Source: Gammaproteobacteria bacterium (GTDB taxonomy: Bacteria; Pseudomonadota; Gammaproteobacteria; Tenderiales; Tenderiaceae). From it: 6,291 nucleotides of DNA. The position numbers and the translations under genes were made by a program. Shown piece by piece: positions 1 to 5,506 of the stretch (the first letter of the stretch is position 1; each line of letters opens with the position of its first letter). A model generated the notes under the pieces. It did no database searches and was not told the DNA's origin. It saw only the letters and a list, made by a program, of their open reading frames with translations. The DNA lies in the NCBI GenBank assembly GCA_024276775.1, contig JAJRWO010000323.1, positions 1 to 6,291 on the forward strand, in the 5' to 3' direction.

Positions 1-14
1 AGAAACATTCAAAT

Positions 15-91
15 TGGTCGGGCAGAGAGGATTCGAACCTCCGACCCCCACAACCCCATTGTGGTGCGCTACCAGACTGCGCTACTGCCCG
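15..91 (-). tRNA. tRNA-Pro (anticodon GGG)
   Basis: A complete 77-nt tRNA, read on the minus strand from 91 to 15. The 7-bp acceptor stem pairs CGGGCAG (91-85) with CTGCCCG (25-19), followed by discriminator A and an encoded CCA at 15-17. The D arm has GCGC/GCGC around AGTCTGGTA. The anticodon stem CCACA/TGTGG encloses loop ATGGGGT, so U33 is followed by anticodon GGG (57-55) and G37, as expected for a proline tRNA reading CCC and CCU. The T arm has the TTCGAAT loop. It closely resembles the E. coli proline GGG isoacceptor. It lies downstream of the MerR-type gene, an arrangement also known in Pseudomonas. The 14 bases beyond its 3' end are too few to show a terminator or an integrated element. 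Confidence 0.98.
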
Positions 92-153
92 AATTTGAAG
101 ACCGTTTAGATTGAGACACCTGAGAAGTGTTTAGAAAATCTGACCTGCGGCGT

Positions 154-185
154 ATTCTACCTAACTGAAACACACTGCACCAGAA
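154..185 (-). promoter_or_regulatory. Candidate promoter for tRNA-Pro
   Basis: In the 99-base gap between the MerR-type gene and the tRNA, the minus strand carries a good -10-like hexamer TAGAAT (159-154). It is followed by the GC-rich stretch ACGCCGC, the kind of discriminator typical of stringently controlled stable-RNA promoters. The -35 region at 17-bp spacing (TGGTGC, about 182-177) is a poor match to TTGACA. A start near 146-148 would give a leader of about 55 nt for RNase processing. I infer that the tRNA is at least partly transcribed on its own. I see no terminator hairpin after the MerR-type gene, so read-through from upstream is also possible. Confidence 0.35.
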
Positions 186-190
186 AAAGT

Positions 191-547
191 TTATGCTTTT
201 AGTGCAACCAAAACCTCTTCGAGTTCACGGCGCATTTGTTGAATCAAATCAATGCTGTGGCTGACATCAGACTTGGCCTCTGTGCCAGACATTTTTTGTC
301 TTGCACCGCCAATGGTGAAACCTTGTTCATACAGCAAACTGCGAATCTGACGAATCATGATGACATCATGACGCTGATAGTAGCGACGGTTTCCGCGGCG
401 TTTAAGTGGTTTGAGCTGAGGAAATTCCTGCTCCCAATAACGCAACACATGGGGTTTCACACCACACAGCAGGCTAACCTCACCAATGGTGAAGTAACGT
501 TTGGCCGGAATTTCCGGCAGCTCACTGTTGTTCGAGGCTTCCAGCAT
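191..547 (-). CDS. Small MerR-family transcriptional regulator
   Basis: A 118-residue protein with a MerR-type winged helix-turn-helix at about residues 17-85. The landmark motifs are RYFTIGEVSLLCGV (helix-turn-helix), the VLRYWEQEFPQL segment, and the wing RRGNRRYYQRHDV, followed by the IRSLLYEQGFTI helix. A short acidic/basic helix at about 97-115 probably forms the dimerising coiled coil. There is no long effector domain and no conserved cysteine pair, so metal sensing of the MerR/CueR kind is not supported. A TTG at 556 would add three residues, but ATG at 547 has a GAGAG ribosome-binding sequence nine bases upstream and is preferred. The gene overlaps the end of ihfA by 26 nt, suggesting translational coupling. 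Similar small proteins of unknown target lie beside ihfA in many gammaproteobacteria, including Pseudomonas. Its regulon cannot be told from the sequence. Confidence 0.93.
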   Translation of the reverse strand: MLEASNNSELPEIPAKRYFTIGEVSLLCGVKPHVLRYWEQEFPQLKPLKRRGNRRYYQRHDVIMIRQIRSLLYEQGFTIGGARQKMSGTEAKSDVSHSIDLIQQMRRELEEVLVALKA

Positions 548-827
548 ATGCTTCAACTCTCGCTTTCAGTTTTTGACCCGGATGAAATGTCACAACACGA
601 CGTGCTGTAATTGGAATTTCCTCCCCCGTCTTTGGATTGCGGCCAGGCCGCTCACTCTTGTCGCGCAAATTAAAATTGCCAAAACCTGACAATTTCACCT
701 GACGTCCGTCTTCAAGAGCTCCCCTGACCTCTTCAAAAAACATCTCAACAAGTTCCTTGGCTTCACGTTTGTTTAGCCCAAGTTCTTCAAAAAGCCTTTC
801 GGCCATTTCAGCTTTTGTTAACGCCAT
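522..827 (-). CDS. ihfA: Integration host factor subunit alpha
   Basis: A 101-residue DNABII-family protein, the usual length for IHF-alpha. It pairs with IHF-beta to bind and sharply bend DNA in recombination, replication and transcription control. The N-terminal helical dimerisation region (MALTKAEMAERLFEELGLNKREAKELVEMF begins it) is followed by the GFGNF turn at 48-52. The DNA-binding beta arm carries RNPKTGEEIPI, with the intercalating Pro at residue 65, exactly the E. coli IHF-alpha position. The sequence ARRVVTFHPGQKLKARVE completes the family signature, and RNPKTG with Pro65 favours alpha over beta or HU. The start ATG lies three bases after the pheT stop, with its GAGAG ribosome-binding sequence inside the last pheT codons. 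The gene ends in TGA, whereas the neighbours end in TAA. Confidence 0.98.
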   Translation of the reverse strand: MALTKAEMAERLFEELGLNKREAKELVEMFFEEVRGALEDGRQVKLSGFGNFNLRDKSERPGRNPKTGEEIPITARRVVTFHPGQKLKARVEAYAGSLEQQ

Positions 828-830
828 GTC

Positions 831-3209
831 TTATTCTCTCAGCGTTGCGCCTAGTTCGTGGTTAAGTTTTTTTAGGATGCTTATTACAAGCGTATCCACA
901 TCTTCGTCTTTTAGAGTGCGTGAACGGTCTCTAAAGGTCAAGCCTAAAGCTAAACTTTTTCTTCCGGATTCAACACCTTCGCCACAATATACATCAAATA
1001 ACTGTAGGTTTGCCAAGTATTCGCCTGAAGCCGCAGCAATACAGTCTCTAAGCTGCTGTGCAGACACGGCCTCATCTACGACGATTGCCAGATCCCGCCT
1101 AACCGATGGAAACTTCGACAGCTCAGTAAACTCAGGTTTAACCGCACGGGAAAAAACCTCTTCTAAAACCTCAAACAAGTATACTGACCCATTGAAATTT
1201 AATGACTTTTCAAGTCCAGGGTGTAATTTTCCCAACCATCCTATCGGTACCCCAGTAGATGTCTTTATCAGCGCTGACTGGCCAGGATGTAAGGCTGGGT
1301 GAGACTCGGCAACAAAGCGATGCTCGCCACTTCCGGCAGCCAAACCGAGCAGCCCTTCGGTATCGGCCTTAATATCATAAAAATCAACTTTTCTTGATTT
1401 TTCGCCCCATTGCTCAGGCAATAAACTACCAGAAATCACTCCAGAAATAAGTCTTTTTTCTATGATTTTATTAGATTTTTTAGTGAAACTAACGCCCTGC
1501 TCAAACAACCTAACACGGTCTTGCTGACGATTCTGATTGTATTTCAAAGCCTGCAACAGCCCTGTCCAAAGGCTCGTCCGCATCACTGCCATATCTGCCG
1601 AGATTGGATTAACCAAAGCCACTGCAACCTCAGCAGGATTTACTTGAGTCTGCGTATCAGCATCAACAAAACTGTAATTGATTACTTCCTGGTAACCCCT
1701 GTCCAGCAAATAGGACCTAACACGCTCCATTTGTACTTGAGCTTCACTTGGAAGAGTAACCTCAAGTGGCACGCTGGGTGCTTCTGTTGGTAATTCATCG
1801 TATCCAAAGATGCGCCCAACCTCTTCGATCAGATCCGCTTCAATCGTAATATCGAAGCGGAAACTGGGAGGCATAACCCGCCAAGTCTTAGTCTGTTCGA
1901 TCACGCTCATTCCCAAACGCGTCAATATTTCTGTCACCTTTGCCGGTTCAAGCTCAATGCCGAGCAGACGCTTAATCCGTTCTTCACGCAATGTGATCGC
2001 CTGGCGCTGTGGCAGGTTACCTGCCTCTTTGGCTTCAATCACGGGACCTGCCGAACCGCCAACGATTGCCAGCAACAATTCTGTTGCACGTTGCAGCGCC
2101 TTGGCTGGCAATTCAAAATCAACGCCACGTTCAAAACGGTGTGAAGAGTCGGTATGCAAACCATACTGGCGTGCTTTGCCAATAATGACATCCGGTGAAA
2201 AAAAGGCGCTTTCGAGGAATAAATCTACTGTCTTATCCGTTACCGAACTCGCTTCTCCACCCATAATACCGGCCATAGCCAACGGCGCGGCCTGATCAGC
2301 AACGACCAAAGTATTGCTTGCCAAGGCCACCTCCTGACCATCAAGTAACCTTATCTTTTCACCGTCATTGGCATAACGAACCTCAATTCCACCCTCTAAC
2401 GTGGCCAGGTCAAAGGCATGCATGGGCTGACCCAGCTCCAGCATCACATAATTACTTACATCCACCACAGGATTGATGCTGCGCACATCTGAACGACGTA
2501 AACGCTCCTGCATCCACAGTGGCGTTTCTGCGTCTAGATTAATCCCTTTTATGATTCGAGCAAAATAACGCGGACACGCATCAGCAGCGTTCAAACTAAC
2601 GGGGATACTATCTTGATGCCCAACTGTAAAGAATGATGTTTCAGGCGCAACAACTGCCGTCTGATGAACGACACCGGCTTCGCGGGCAATACCGGCGATA
2701 CAAAGACAGTCGCCACGATTTGGGGTCAAACCTATTTCAATCGTTTTGTCGTCGAGATTCAATAATTCACGCACATTGCTACCGGGCACGGCAGCAGCAG
2801 GCAATAACATCAAACCATCAGAGGTTTCAGCCATCCCCAGCTCAACAGATGAACAAAGCATACCGAAAGACTCAACGCCGCGCAGTTTGGATTTTTTAAT
2901 TTTCAAACCACCCGGTAATTTGGCACCAATCAATGCAGTCGGAAATTTTTGACCTTGGGCAACATTGGCTGCACCACAGACAATGACCAGTGTCTCGGCC
3001 CCCACATTTACCTGACAAATACGCAAACGATCAGCATCAGGGTGCTGTTCAAGTGAGATCACCTCACCAACAACCACATGATTAAACTCTGCCGCCACGG
3101 CTGCAATTGCATCCACTTCCAGCCCAGCCATCGTTAGCTGATGGGCAAGCTCCGCAGTCGTGACATCCGGGTTGACCCACTCACGCAACCATTGTTCGCT
3201 AAATTTCAT
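831..3209 (-). CDS. pheT: Phenylalanine--tRNA ligase beta subunit
   Basis: The 792-residue beta subunit of the alpha2-beta2 phenylalanyl-tRNA synthetase; the E. coli protein has 795 residues. The start MKFSEQWLREWVNP is the family's usual N terminus. Domains in order are: the EMAP/OB-fold tRNA-binding domain at about 40-150 (HPDADRLRICQV, VCGAANV, LRGVESFGMLCS); the B3/B4 editing module that hydrolyses Tyr-tRNAPhe at about 210-390 (NPVVDVSNYVMLELGQPMHAFD, AGIMGG, SSHRFERGVD); B5 at about 403-475 (FRFDITIEADLIEEVGRIFGYD); the inactive synthetase-like core at about 480-690 (NPISADMAVMRTSLWTGLL, LFEQG); and the C-terminal FDX-ACB domain from about 698 (KFPSVRRDLAIVVDE) to the end. The start follows pheS by 29 nt and has only a weak ribosome-binding sequence (AAAGAT), so coupling to pheS translation is plausible. 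No disruption is seen. Confidence 0.98.
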   Translation of the reverse strand: MKFSEQWLREWVNPDVTTAELAHQLTMAGLEVDAIAAVAAEFNHVVVGEVISLEQHPDADRLRICQVNVGAETLVIVCGAANVAQGQKFPTALIGAKLPGGLKIKKSKLRGVESFGMLCSSVELGMAETSDGLMLLPAAAVPGSNVRELLNLDDKTIEIGLTPNRGDCLCIAGIAREAGVVHQTAVVAPETSFFTVGHQDSIPVSLNAADACPRYFARIIKGINLDAETPLWMQERLRRSDVRSINPVVDVSNYVMLELGQPMHAFDLATLEGGIEVRYANDGEKIRLLDGQEVALASNTLVVADQAAPLAMAGIMGGEASSVTDKTVDLFLESAFFSPDVIIGKARQYGLHTDSSHRFERGVDFELPAKALQRATELLLAIVGGSAGPVIEAKEAGNLPQRQAITLREERIKRLLGIELEPAKVTEILTRLGMSVIEQTKTWRVMPPSFRFDITIEADLIEEVGRIFGYDELPTEAPSVPLEVTLPSEAQVQMERVRSYLLDRGYQEVINYSFVDADTQTQVNPAEVAVALVNPISADMAVMRTSLWTGLLQALKYNQNRQQDRVRLFEQGVSFTKKSNKIIEKRLISGVISGSLLPEQWGEKSRKVDFYDIKADTEGLLGLAAGSGEHRFVAESHPALHPGQSALIKTSTGVPIGWLGKLHPGLEKSLNFNGSVYLFEVLEEVFSRAVKPEFTELSKFPSVRRDLAIVVDEAVSAQQLRDCIAAASGEYLANLQLFDVYCGEGVESGRKSLALGLTFRDRSRTLKDEDVDTLVISILKKLNHELGATLRE

Positions 3210-3238
3210 TTTAAATATCTTTATGCAGTTGGTTTGAC

Positions 3239-4255
3239 TTAATTGAACTGGCGCAAAAAACGCAAATCATTTTCAAAGAAGAGACGTAAATCATTGACAC
3301 CGTAACGCAGCATAGTCAAACGTTCGACCCCCATACCAAAGGCAAAACCAGTGTACTTTTCATTATCAATACCAATATTGGTCAGCACGTTAGGATGGAT
3401 CATGCCGCAACCCAACACTTCCAACCACCCGGTGTGACTGCAGACTCGACAACCCTTGCCACTGCACATAACACAGGCCATATCTACTTCAGCCGAAGGT
3501 TCGGTAAAAGGAAAATATGAAGGACGAAACCGGGTGGCCAGGTCCTGTTCAAAAAAATTACGCAAAAAATCAGTCAACATTCCCTTTAACTGGGCAAAGG
3601 TAACATTGGTGTCCACCATAAACCCTTCCACCTGATGAAACATCGGTGTGTGTGTAACATCTGAATCACAGCGATAAACGCGGCCAGGGGCAATGATGCG
3701 CAGTGGTGGCGCTTTGTTTTCCATCACCCGCACCTGTACGGGTGACGTATGCGTGCGCAGTAAGGTCGTTTCATCAATATAAAAAGTGTCGTGCATGGCG
3801 CGAGCCGGATGGTTCTCGGGAATATTCAGCGCCGTAAAGTTATGATAGTCAGACTCTATTTCAGGACCGGTAGCGATATCAAAACCAAGGCGACTAAAGT
3901 ATTCTTCAATACGCTGTAAAGTACGCGTGACAGGGTGAATCCCCCCGCTATCCTGACCACGACCTGGCAAGGTGACATCAATTTTTTCGGCTGATAGCCG
4001 AGCATCTAACGCCGCTGCCTCCAAAACACTACGACGTGCATTAAGCGATTCTTGTAGCGCCTTTTTGGCTTTATTAACAGCCTGACCAACCTTGGGACGC
4101 TCCTCAGCTGGCAGGTCCCCCAACTGTTTAAGGTACTGGGTCAATACACCCTTCTTGCCCATATACTCAACACGTACCTGGTCAAGCGCATTTAAATCTG
4201 TGGTTTGTGTGACGGCTGCTTCGGCCTGGCTCACTAAATCCGTTAAGTCCTGCAC
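3239..4255 (-). CDS. pheS: Phenylalanine--tRNA ligase alpha subunit
   Basis: The 338-residue catalytic subunit of phenylalanyl-tRNA synthetase, which activates Phe and transfers it to tRNAPhe together with PheT. An N-terminal coiled-coil arm (about 1-85) precedes the class II core (about 90-338). Seen in the core are LRTHTSPVQ at 166-174, motif 2 with APGRVYRCDSDVTHTPMFHQVEG at about 189-211, FTEPSAEVD, and motif 3 GFAFGMGVERLTMLRYG at about 303-319. Ala305 in GFAFGMG aligns by C-terminal count with E. coli Ala294, the residue lining the Phe pocket. An insertion with Cys261, Cys264, Cys269 and Cys272 is absent from E. coli PheS but known in many other bacteria, and looks like a small metal knuckle. 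The start is GTG, with AGGGG eight bases upstream. The overlapping ATG nearby is out of frame. Confidence 0.98.
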   Translation of the reverse strand: MQDLTDLVSQAEAAVTQTTDLNALDQVRVEYMGKKGVLTQYLKQLGDLPAEERPKVGQAVNKAKKALQESLNARRSVLEAAALDARLSAEKIDVTLPGRGQDSGGIHPVTRTLQRIEEYFSRLGFDIATGPEIESDYHNFTALNIPENHPARAMHDTFYIDETTLLRTHTSPVQVRVMENKAPPLRIIAPGRVYRCDSDVTHTPMFHQVEGFMVDTNVTFAQLKGMLTDFLRNFFEQDLATRFRPSYFPFTEPSAEVDMACVMCSGKGCRVCSHTGWLEVLGCGMIHPNVLTNIGIDNEKYTGFAFGMGVERLTMLRYGVNDLRLFFENDLRFLRQFN

Positions 4256-4275
4256 GTATCCATCCCCTGATAGAT
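4256..4275 (-). promoter_or_regulatory. pheS ribosome-binding site and GTG start
   Basis: On the minus strand CAGGGGATGGATAC stands directly before the GTG start (4255-4253). The AGGGG core is eight bases from GTG, a near-ideal spacing. The ATG inside this stretch is in another frame and runs past GTG without matching PheS, so it does not decide the start. I see no other in-frame start codon fitting the PheS N terminus. Confidence 0.7.
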
Positions 4276-4287
4276 TTTTAAGGTTCT

Positions 4288-4318
4288 AAAAAAAAGGGAA
4301 GGCAAGGCCTTCCCTTTT
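4288..4318 (-). terminator. Intrinsic terminator / putative pheST attenuator
   Basis: In the minus-strand transcript GGGAAGGC (4314-4307), loop CUU (4306-4304) and GCCUUCCC (4303-4296) form a perfect 8-bp hairpin. Four flanking A-U pairs extend it to 12 bp. It is followed at once by eight U (4295-4288). This is a textbook Rho-independent terminator located 47 bases after the rplT stop and 32 bases before pheS. In E. coli the same place holds the pheST attenuator governed by the pheM leader peptide. Here the position and structure fit attenuation or partial termination, but I see no Phe-rich leader peptide and no obvious competing antiterminator stem. On the plus strand the same hairpin is followed by only four T, so it is oriented for the minus strand. 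Confidence 0.85.
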
Positions 4319-4357
4319 CTAACACAACAATGTTGCCGCCGATGCTGATGACGACAT
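4319..4357 (-). CDS. Putative 12-codon leader ORF before the pheST terminator
   Basis: A short frame with ATG at 4357 encodes MSSSASAATLLC and ends with TAG at 4321-4319, directly abutting the first base of the terminator hairpin. It begins eight bases after the rplT stop codon, so ribosomes leaving rplT could reinitiate here, but there is no recognisable ribosome-binding sequence. The start codon lies in a possible small hairpin (TGATG, loop TCGT, CATCA). It has no Phe codon, unlike the enteric pheM peptide, and four Ser codons at positions 2-4 and 6. It may be chance. The suggestive points are its location and the exact abutment of its stop with the hairpin. Confidence 0.25.
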   Translation of the reverse strand: MSSSASAATLLC

Positions 4358-4365
4358 CAAGGTCT

Positions 4366-4719
4366 TTAAAGGTTAGCTTTAGCCTTTTCTGCCAGAACAG
4401 CAAACGCGTTCTTGTCGAAAACTGCCAGGTCAGCCAGAATCTTACGATCAATTTCGATAGCCGCCTTTTTCAGGCCATTGATCATGCGGCTATAAGATAA
4501 ACCACACTGACGCGCTCCAGCATTGATACGGGCAATCCACAAAGCGCGGAACTGACGCTTACGCTGACGACGATCACGGTAAGCATATTGACCGGCTTTG
4601 GTTACAGCCTGTGTGGCGACACGATAAACATTTTTGCGACGACCACGATAACCTTTTGCCTGAGCGAGTACTTTTTTATGACGCGCTCTGGCGGTAACAC
4701 CACGTTTAACTCTTGGCAT
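4366..4719 (-). CDS. rplT: 50S ribosomal protein L20
   Basis: A 117-residue, strongly basic protein (E. coli L20 without its initiator Met has 117). It binds 23S rRNA and is needed early in 50S assembly. The start MPRVKRGVTARARHKKVLAQAKGYRGRRKNVYR is the long RNA-threading N-terminal arm. It is followed by the family signature YAYRDRRQRKRQFRALWIARINAGARQCGLSYSRMINGLKKA and the C-terminal globular domain (DRKILADLAVFD). ATG at 4719 has GGAG nine bases upstream. That sequence starts just after the rpmI stop, leaving 16 nt between the genes. In E. coli L20 represses translation of rpmI and of itself by binding the mRNA; whether it does so here cannot be shown, but the paired initiation regions are notable. 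Confidence 0.98.
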   Translation of the reverse strand: MPRVKRGVTARARHKKVLAQAKGYRGRRKNVYRVATQAVTKAGQYAYRDRRQRKRQFRALWIARINAGARQCGLSYSRMINGLKKAAIEIDRKILADLAVFDKNAFAVLAEKAKANL

Positions 4720-4735
4720 CTTCTATTACTCCAAA
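4713..4735 (-). repeat. rplT initiation region, near copy of the rpmI one
   Basis: The 23 bases from TTTGGAG to the second base after codon CCA (minus strand 4735-4713) match the rpmI initiation region (4949-4927) at 22 positions. The only difference is a T in place of A just after GGAG. The block covers the ribosome-binding sequence, the nine-base spacer AATAGAAG plus one, the ATG and the first codon. The upstream flanks differ, so the similarity is confined to the ribosome-loading region. Confidence 0.75.
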
Positions 4736-4933
4736 TTAGCTATAAGGCAACATTTTTCGGACTGCTGCTGTGTCACTCGCACAAACAGAGGCAGGGCTAC
4801 GCAGCTGACGCTTACGCTTGGTGCTCTTTTTGGTCAAAATGTGACGACGAAAGCTCTGGTTACGTTTAATACGACCAGATCCGCTCACCCTAAAGCGTTT
4901 GGCTGCGCCTCTGTTGGACTTCATCTTTGGCAT
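4736..4933 (-). CDS. rpmI: 50S ribosomal protein L35
   Basis: A 65-residue basic protein of the usual L35 length. The sequence begins MPKMKSNRGAAKRFRVSGSG and contains RNQSFRRHILTKKSTKRKRQLR, the family signature; the C terminus RKMLPYS matches the usual MLPYA-type ending. It is a late-assembling 50S component. The start ATG at 4933 has GGAG nine bases upstream. The gene lies 48 nt after infC and 16 nt before rplT, the conserved infC-rpmI-rplT operon order. In E. coli its translation is the target of L20 autorepression. Confidence 0.98.
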   Translation of the reverse strand: MPKMKSNRGAAKRFRVSGSGRIKRNQSFRRHILTKKSTKRKRQLRSPASVCASDTAAVRKMLPYS

Positions 4934-4961
4934 CTTCTATTTCTCCAAACTTCAGTTTAAA
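4927..4961 (-). promoter_or_regulatory. rpmI translation-initiation region with possible SD-masking hairpin
   Basis: The minus strand reads TTTAAAC, TGAA, GTTTGGA (4961-4944), which can fold into a 7-bp stem with a UGAA loop. It contains one C-G, four A-U and two G-U pairs. The 3' arm includes GGA of the GGAG ribosome-binding sequence, so folding would hide it. The segment 4949-4927 is also the near-copy of the rplT initiation region. A role in L20-controlled translation is an inference; the stem is weak and L20-site homology could not be tested by eye. Confidence 0.35.
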
Positions 4962-4981
4962 TTGCGGCAGTAGGTAAGATC

Positions 4982-5506
4982 TTAAGTGATCTTTTTCTTA
5001 GGTGATAACACCATAACCATCTGCCTGCCTTCCATCTTGGGAAACTGCTCAACTTGCGCCAACTCATCTAAATCAGCGGCGACACGTTTGAGCAAGTTCA
5101 TTCCAAGTTGTTGATGGGCCATTTCCCTACCACGAAAACGCAGCGTGACCTTGGCCTTATCACCGTCGCCAAGAAAGCGAGTCAGATTACGCAGTTTAAC
5201 CTGGTAATCACCTTCTTACGTCCCAGGACGGAACTTCACTTCCTTGACTTGAGTCTGTTTCTGCTTCTTCTTCGCCTGTTGGCGTTTTTTGTTTTCTTCG
5301 AATATGAACTTGCCGTAATCCATCACTCGACAAACGGGTGGTTCAGCATTCGGGGAGACTTCTACCAGGTCCAAGCCTGCTTCTTCAGCAGTGGCGAGGG
5401 CCTGAGTAGTAGACATTACTCCCAACATTTCACCTTCAGCATCAATCAAACGTACTTCGCGTGAAGTTATTTCCTGATTGATACGGGCTTTCTTATCAGC
5501 AGCGAT
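4982..5506 (-). CDS. infC: Translation initiation factor IF-3, interrupted by an in-frame TAA at codon 97
   Basis: Read through the internal stop, 174 codons give a full-length IF3 (E. coli: 180). IF3 binds the 30S subunit, keeps it free of 50S and proofreads the start codon. The N-domain (residues 1 to about 72) shows RINQEITSREVRLID, LDLVEVSPNAEPPVCRVMDYGKF; a Lys/Gln-rich linker (about 73-87) follows, then QVKEVKFRPGT. Codon 97 (5218-5216) is TAA where related proteins have Glu or Asp. The C-domain then continues in the same frame, EGDYQVKLRNLTRFL and RFRGREMAHQQLG, to VMVLSPKKKIT and a second TAA. There is no frameshift. The start is ATC (5506-5504), eight bases after GGAGG; no ATG or GTG fits, and an upstream in-frame TAA (the thrS stop) bars extension. 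If real, the stop yields a 96-residue product lacking almost all of the C-domain. Confidence 0.9.
5216..5218 (-). other. In-frame TAA inside infC
   Basis: The minus strand reads CCT GGG ACG TAA GAA GGT GAT TAC. Homologues have RPGT-(D/E)-EGDY, so a Glu codon GAA is the simplest precursor, by one G-to-T change at 5218. Both sides are well-conserved IF3 in one frame. This is either a base error or a true nonsense codon. TAA is the normal terminator of thrS, rpmI, rplT, pheS, pheT and the MerR-type gene here, so it is not a sense codon in this genome. Confidence 0.9.

Noticed and set aside
757..1302. A 181-codon open frame on the plus strand
   Set aside because: It lies antisense to pheT and ihfA, has a Ser-rich composition typical of reverse-complement frames and resembles no family. 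The minus-strand genes are unambiguous.
1810..2295. A 161-codon open frame on the plus strand
   Set aside because: It is entirely antisense to the editing and B5 regions of pheT and has no supporting ribosome-binding context or recognisable domain.
3437..3476. The four-cysteine segment of PheS as a foreign insertion
   Set aside because: The Cys-x2-Cys...Cys-x2-Cys segment is present in PheS of many bacteria; its absence in E. coli is the exception, and the frame and flanks are normal.
4256..4365. A T-box riboswitch controlling pheST
   Set aside because: The leader is only 110 nt, has no recognisable T-box sequence or specifier stem, and T-boxes are not typical of gammaproteobacteria.
5216..5218. 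TAA reassigned as a sense codon
   Set aside because: TAA ends thrS, rpmI, rplT, pheS, pheT and the MerR-type gene at the expected family lengths, so it functions as a stop in this genome.
5190..5240. A frameshift as the cause of the infC interruption
   Set aside because: N- and C-terminal parts are in exactly the same frame: TAA is codon 97 of 175 with no inserted or deleted base.
5216..5449. Taking infC as a 77-codon gene from an internal TTG
   Set aside because: This would omit the conserved IF3 N terminus (RINQEITSREVRL) and the strong GGAGG-ATC initiation site, and ignores the in-frame C-domain after the TAA.
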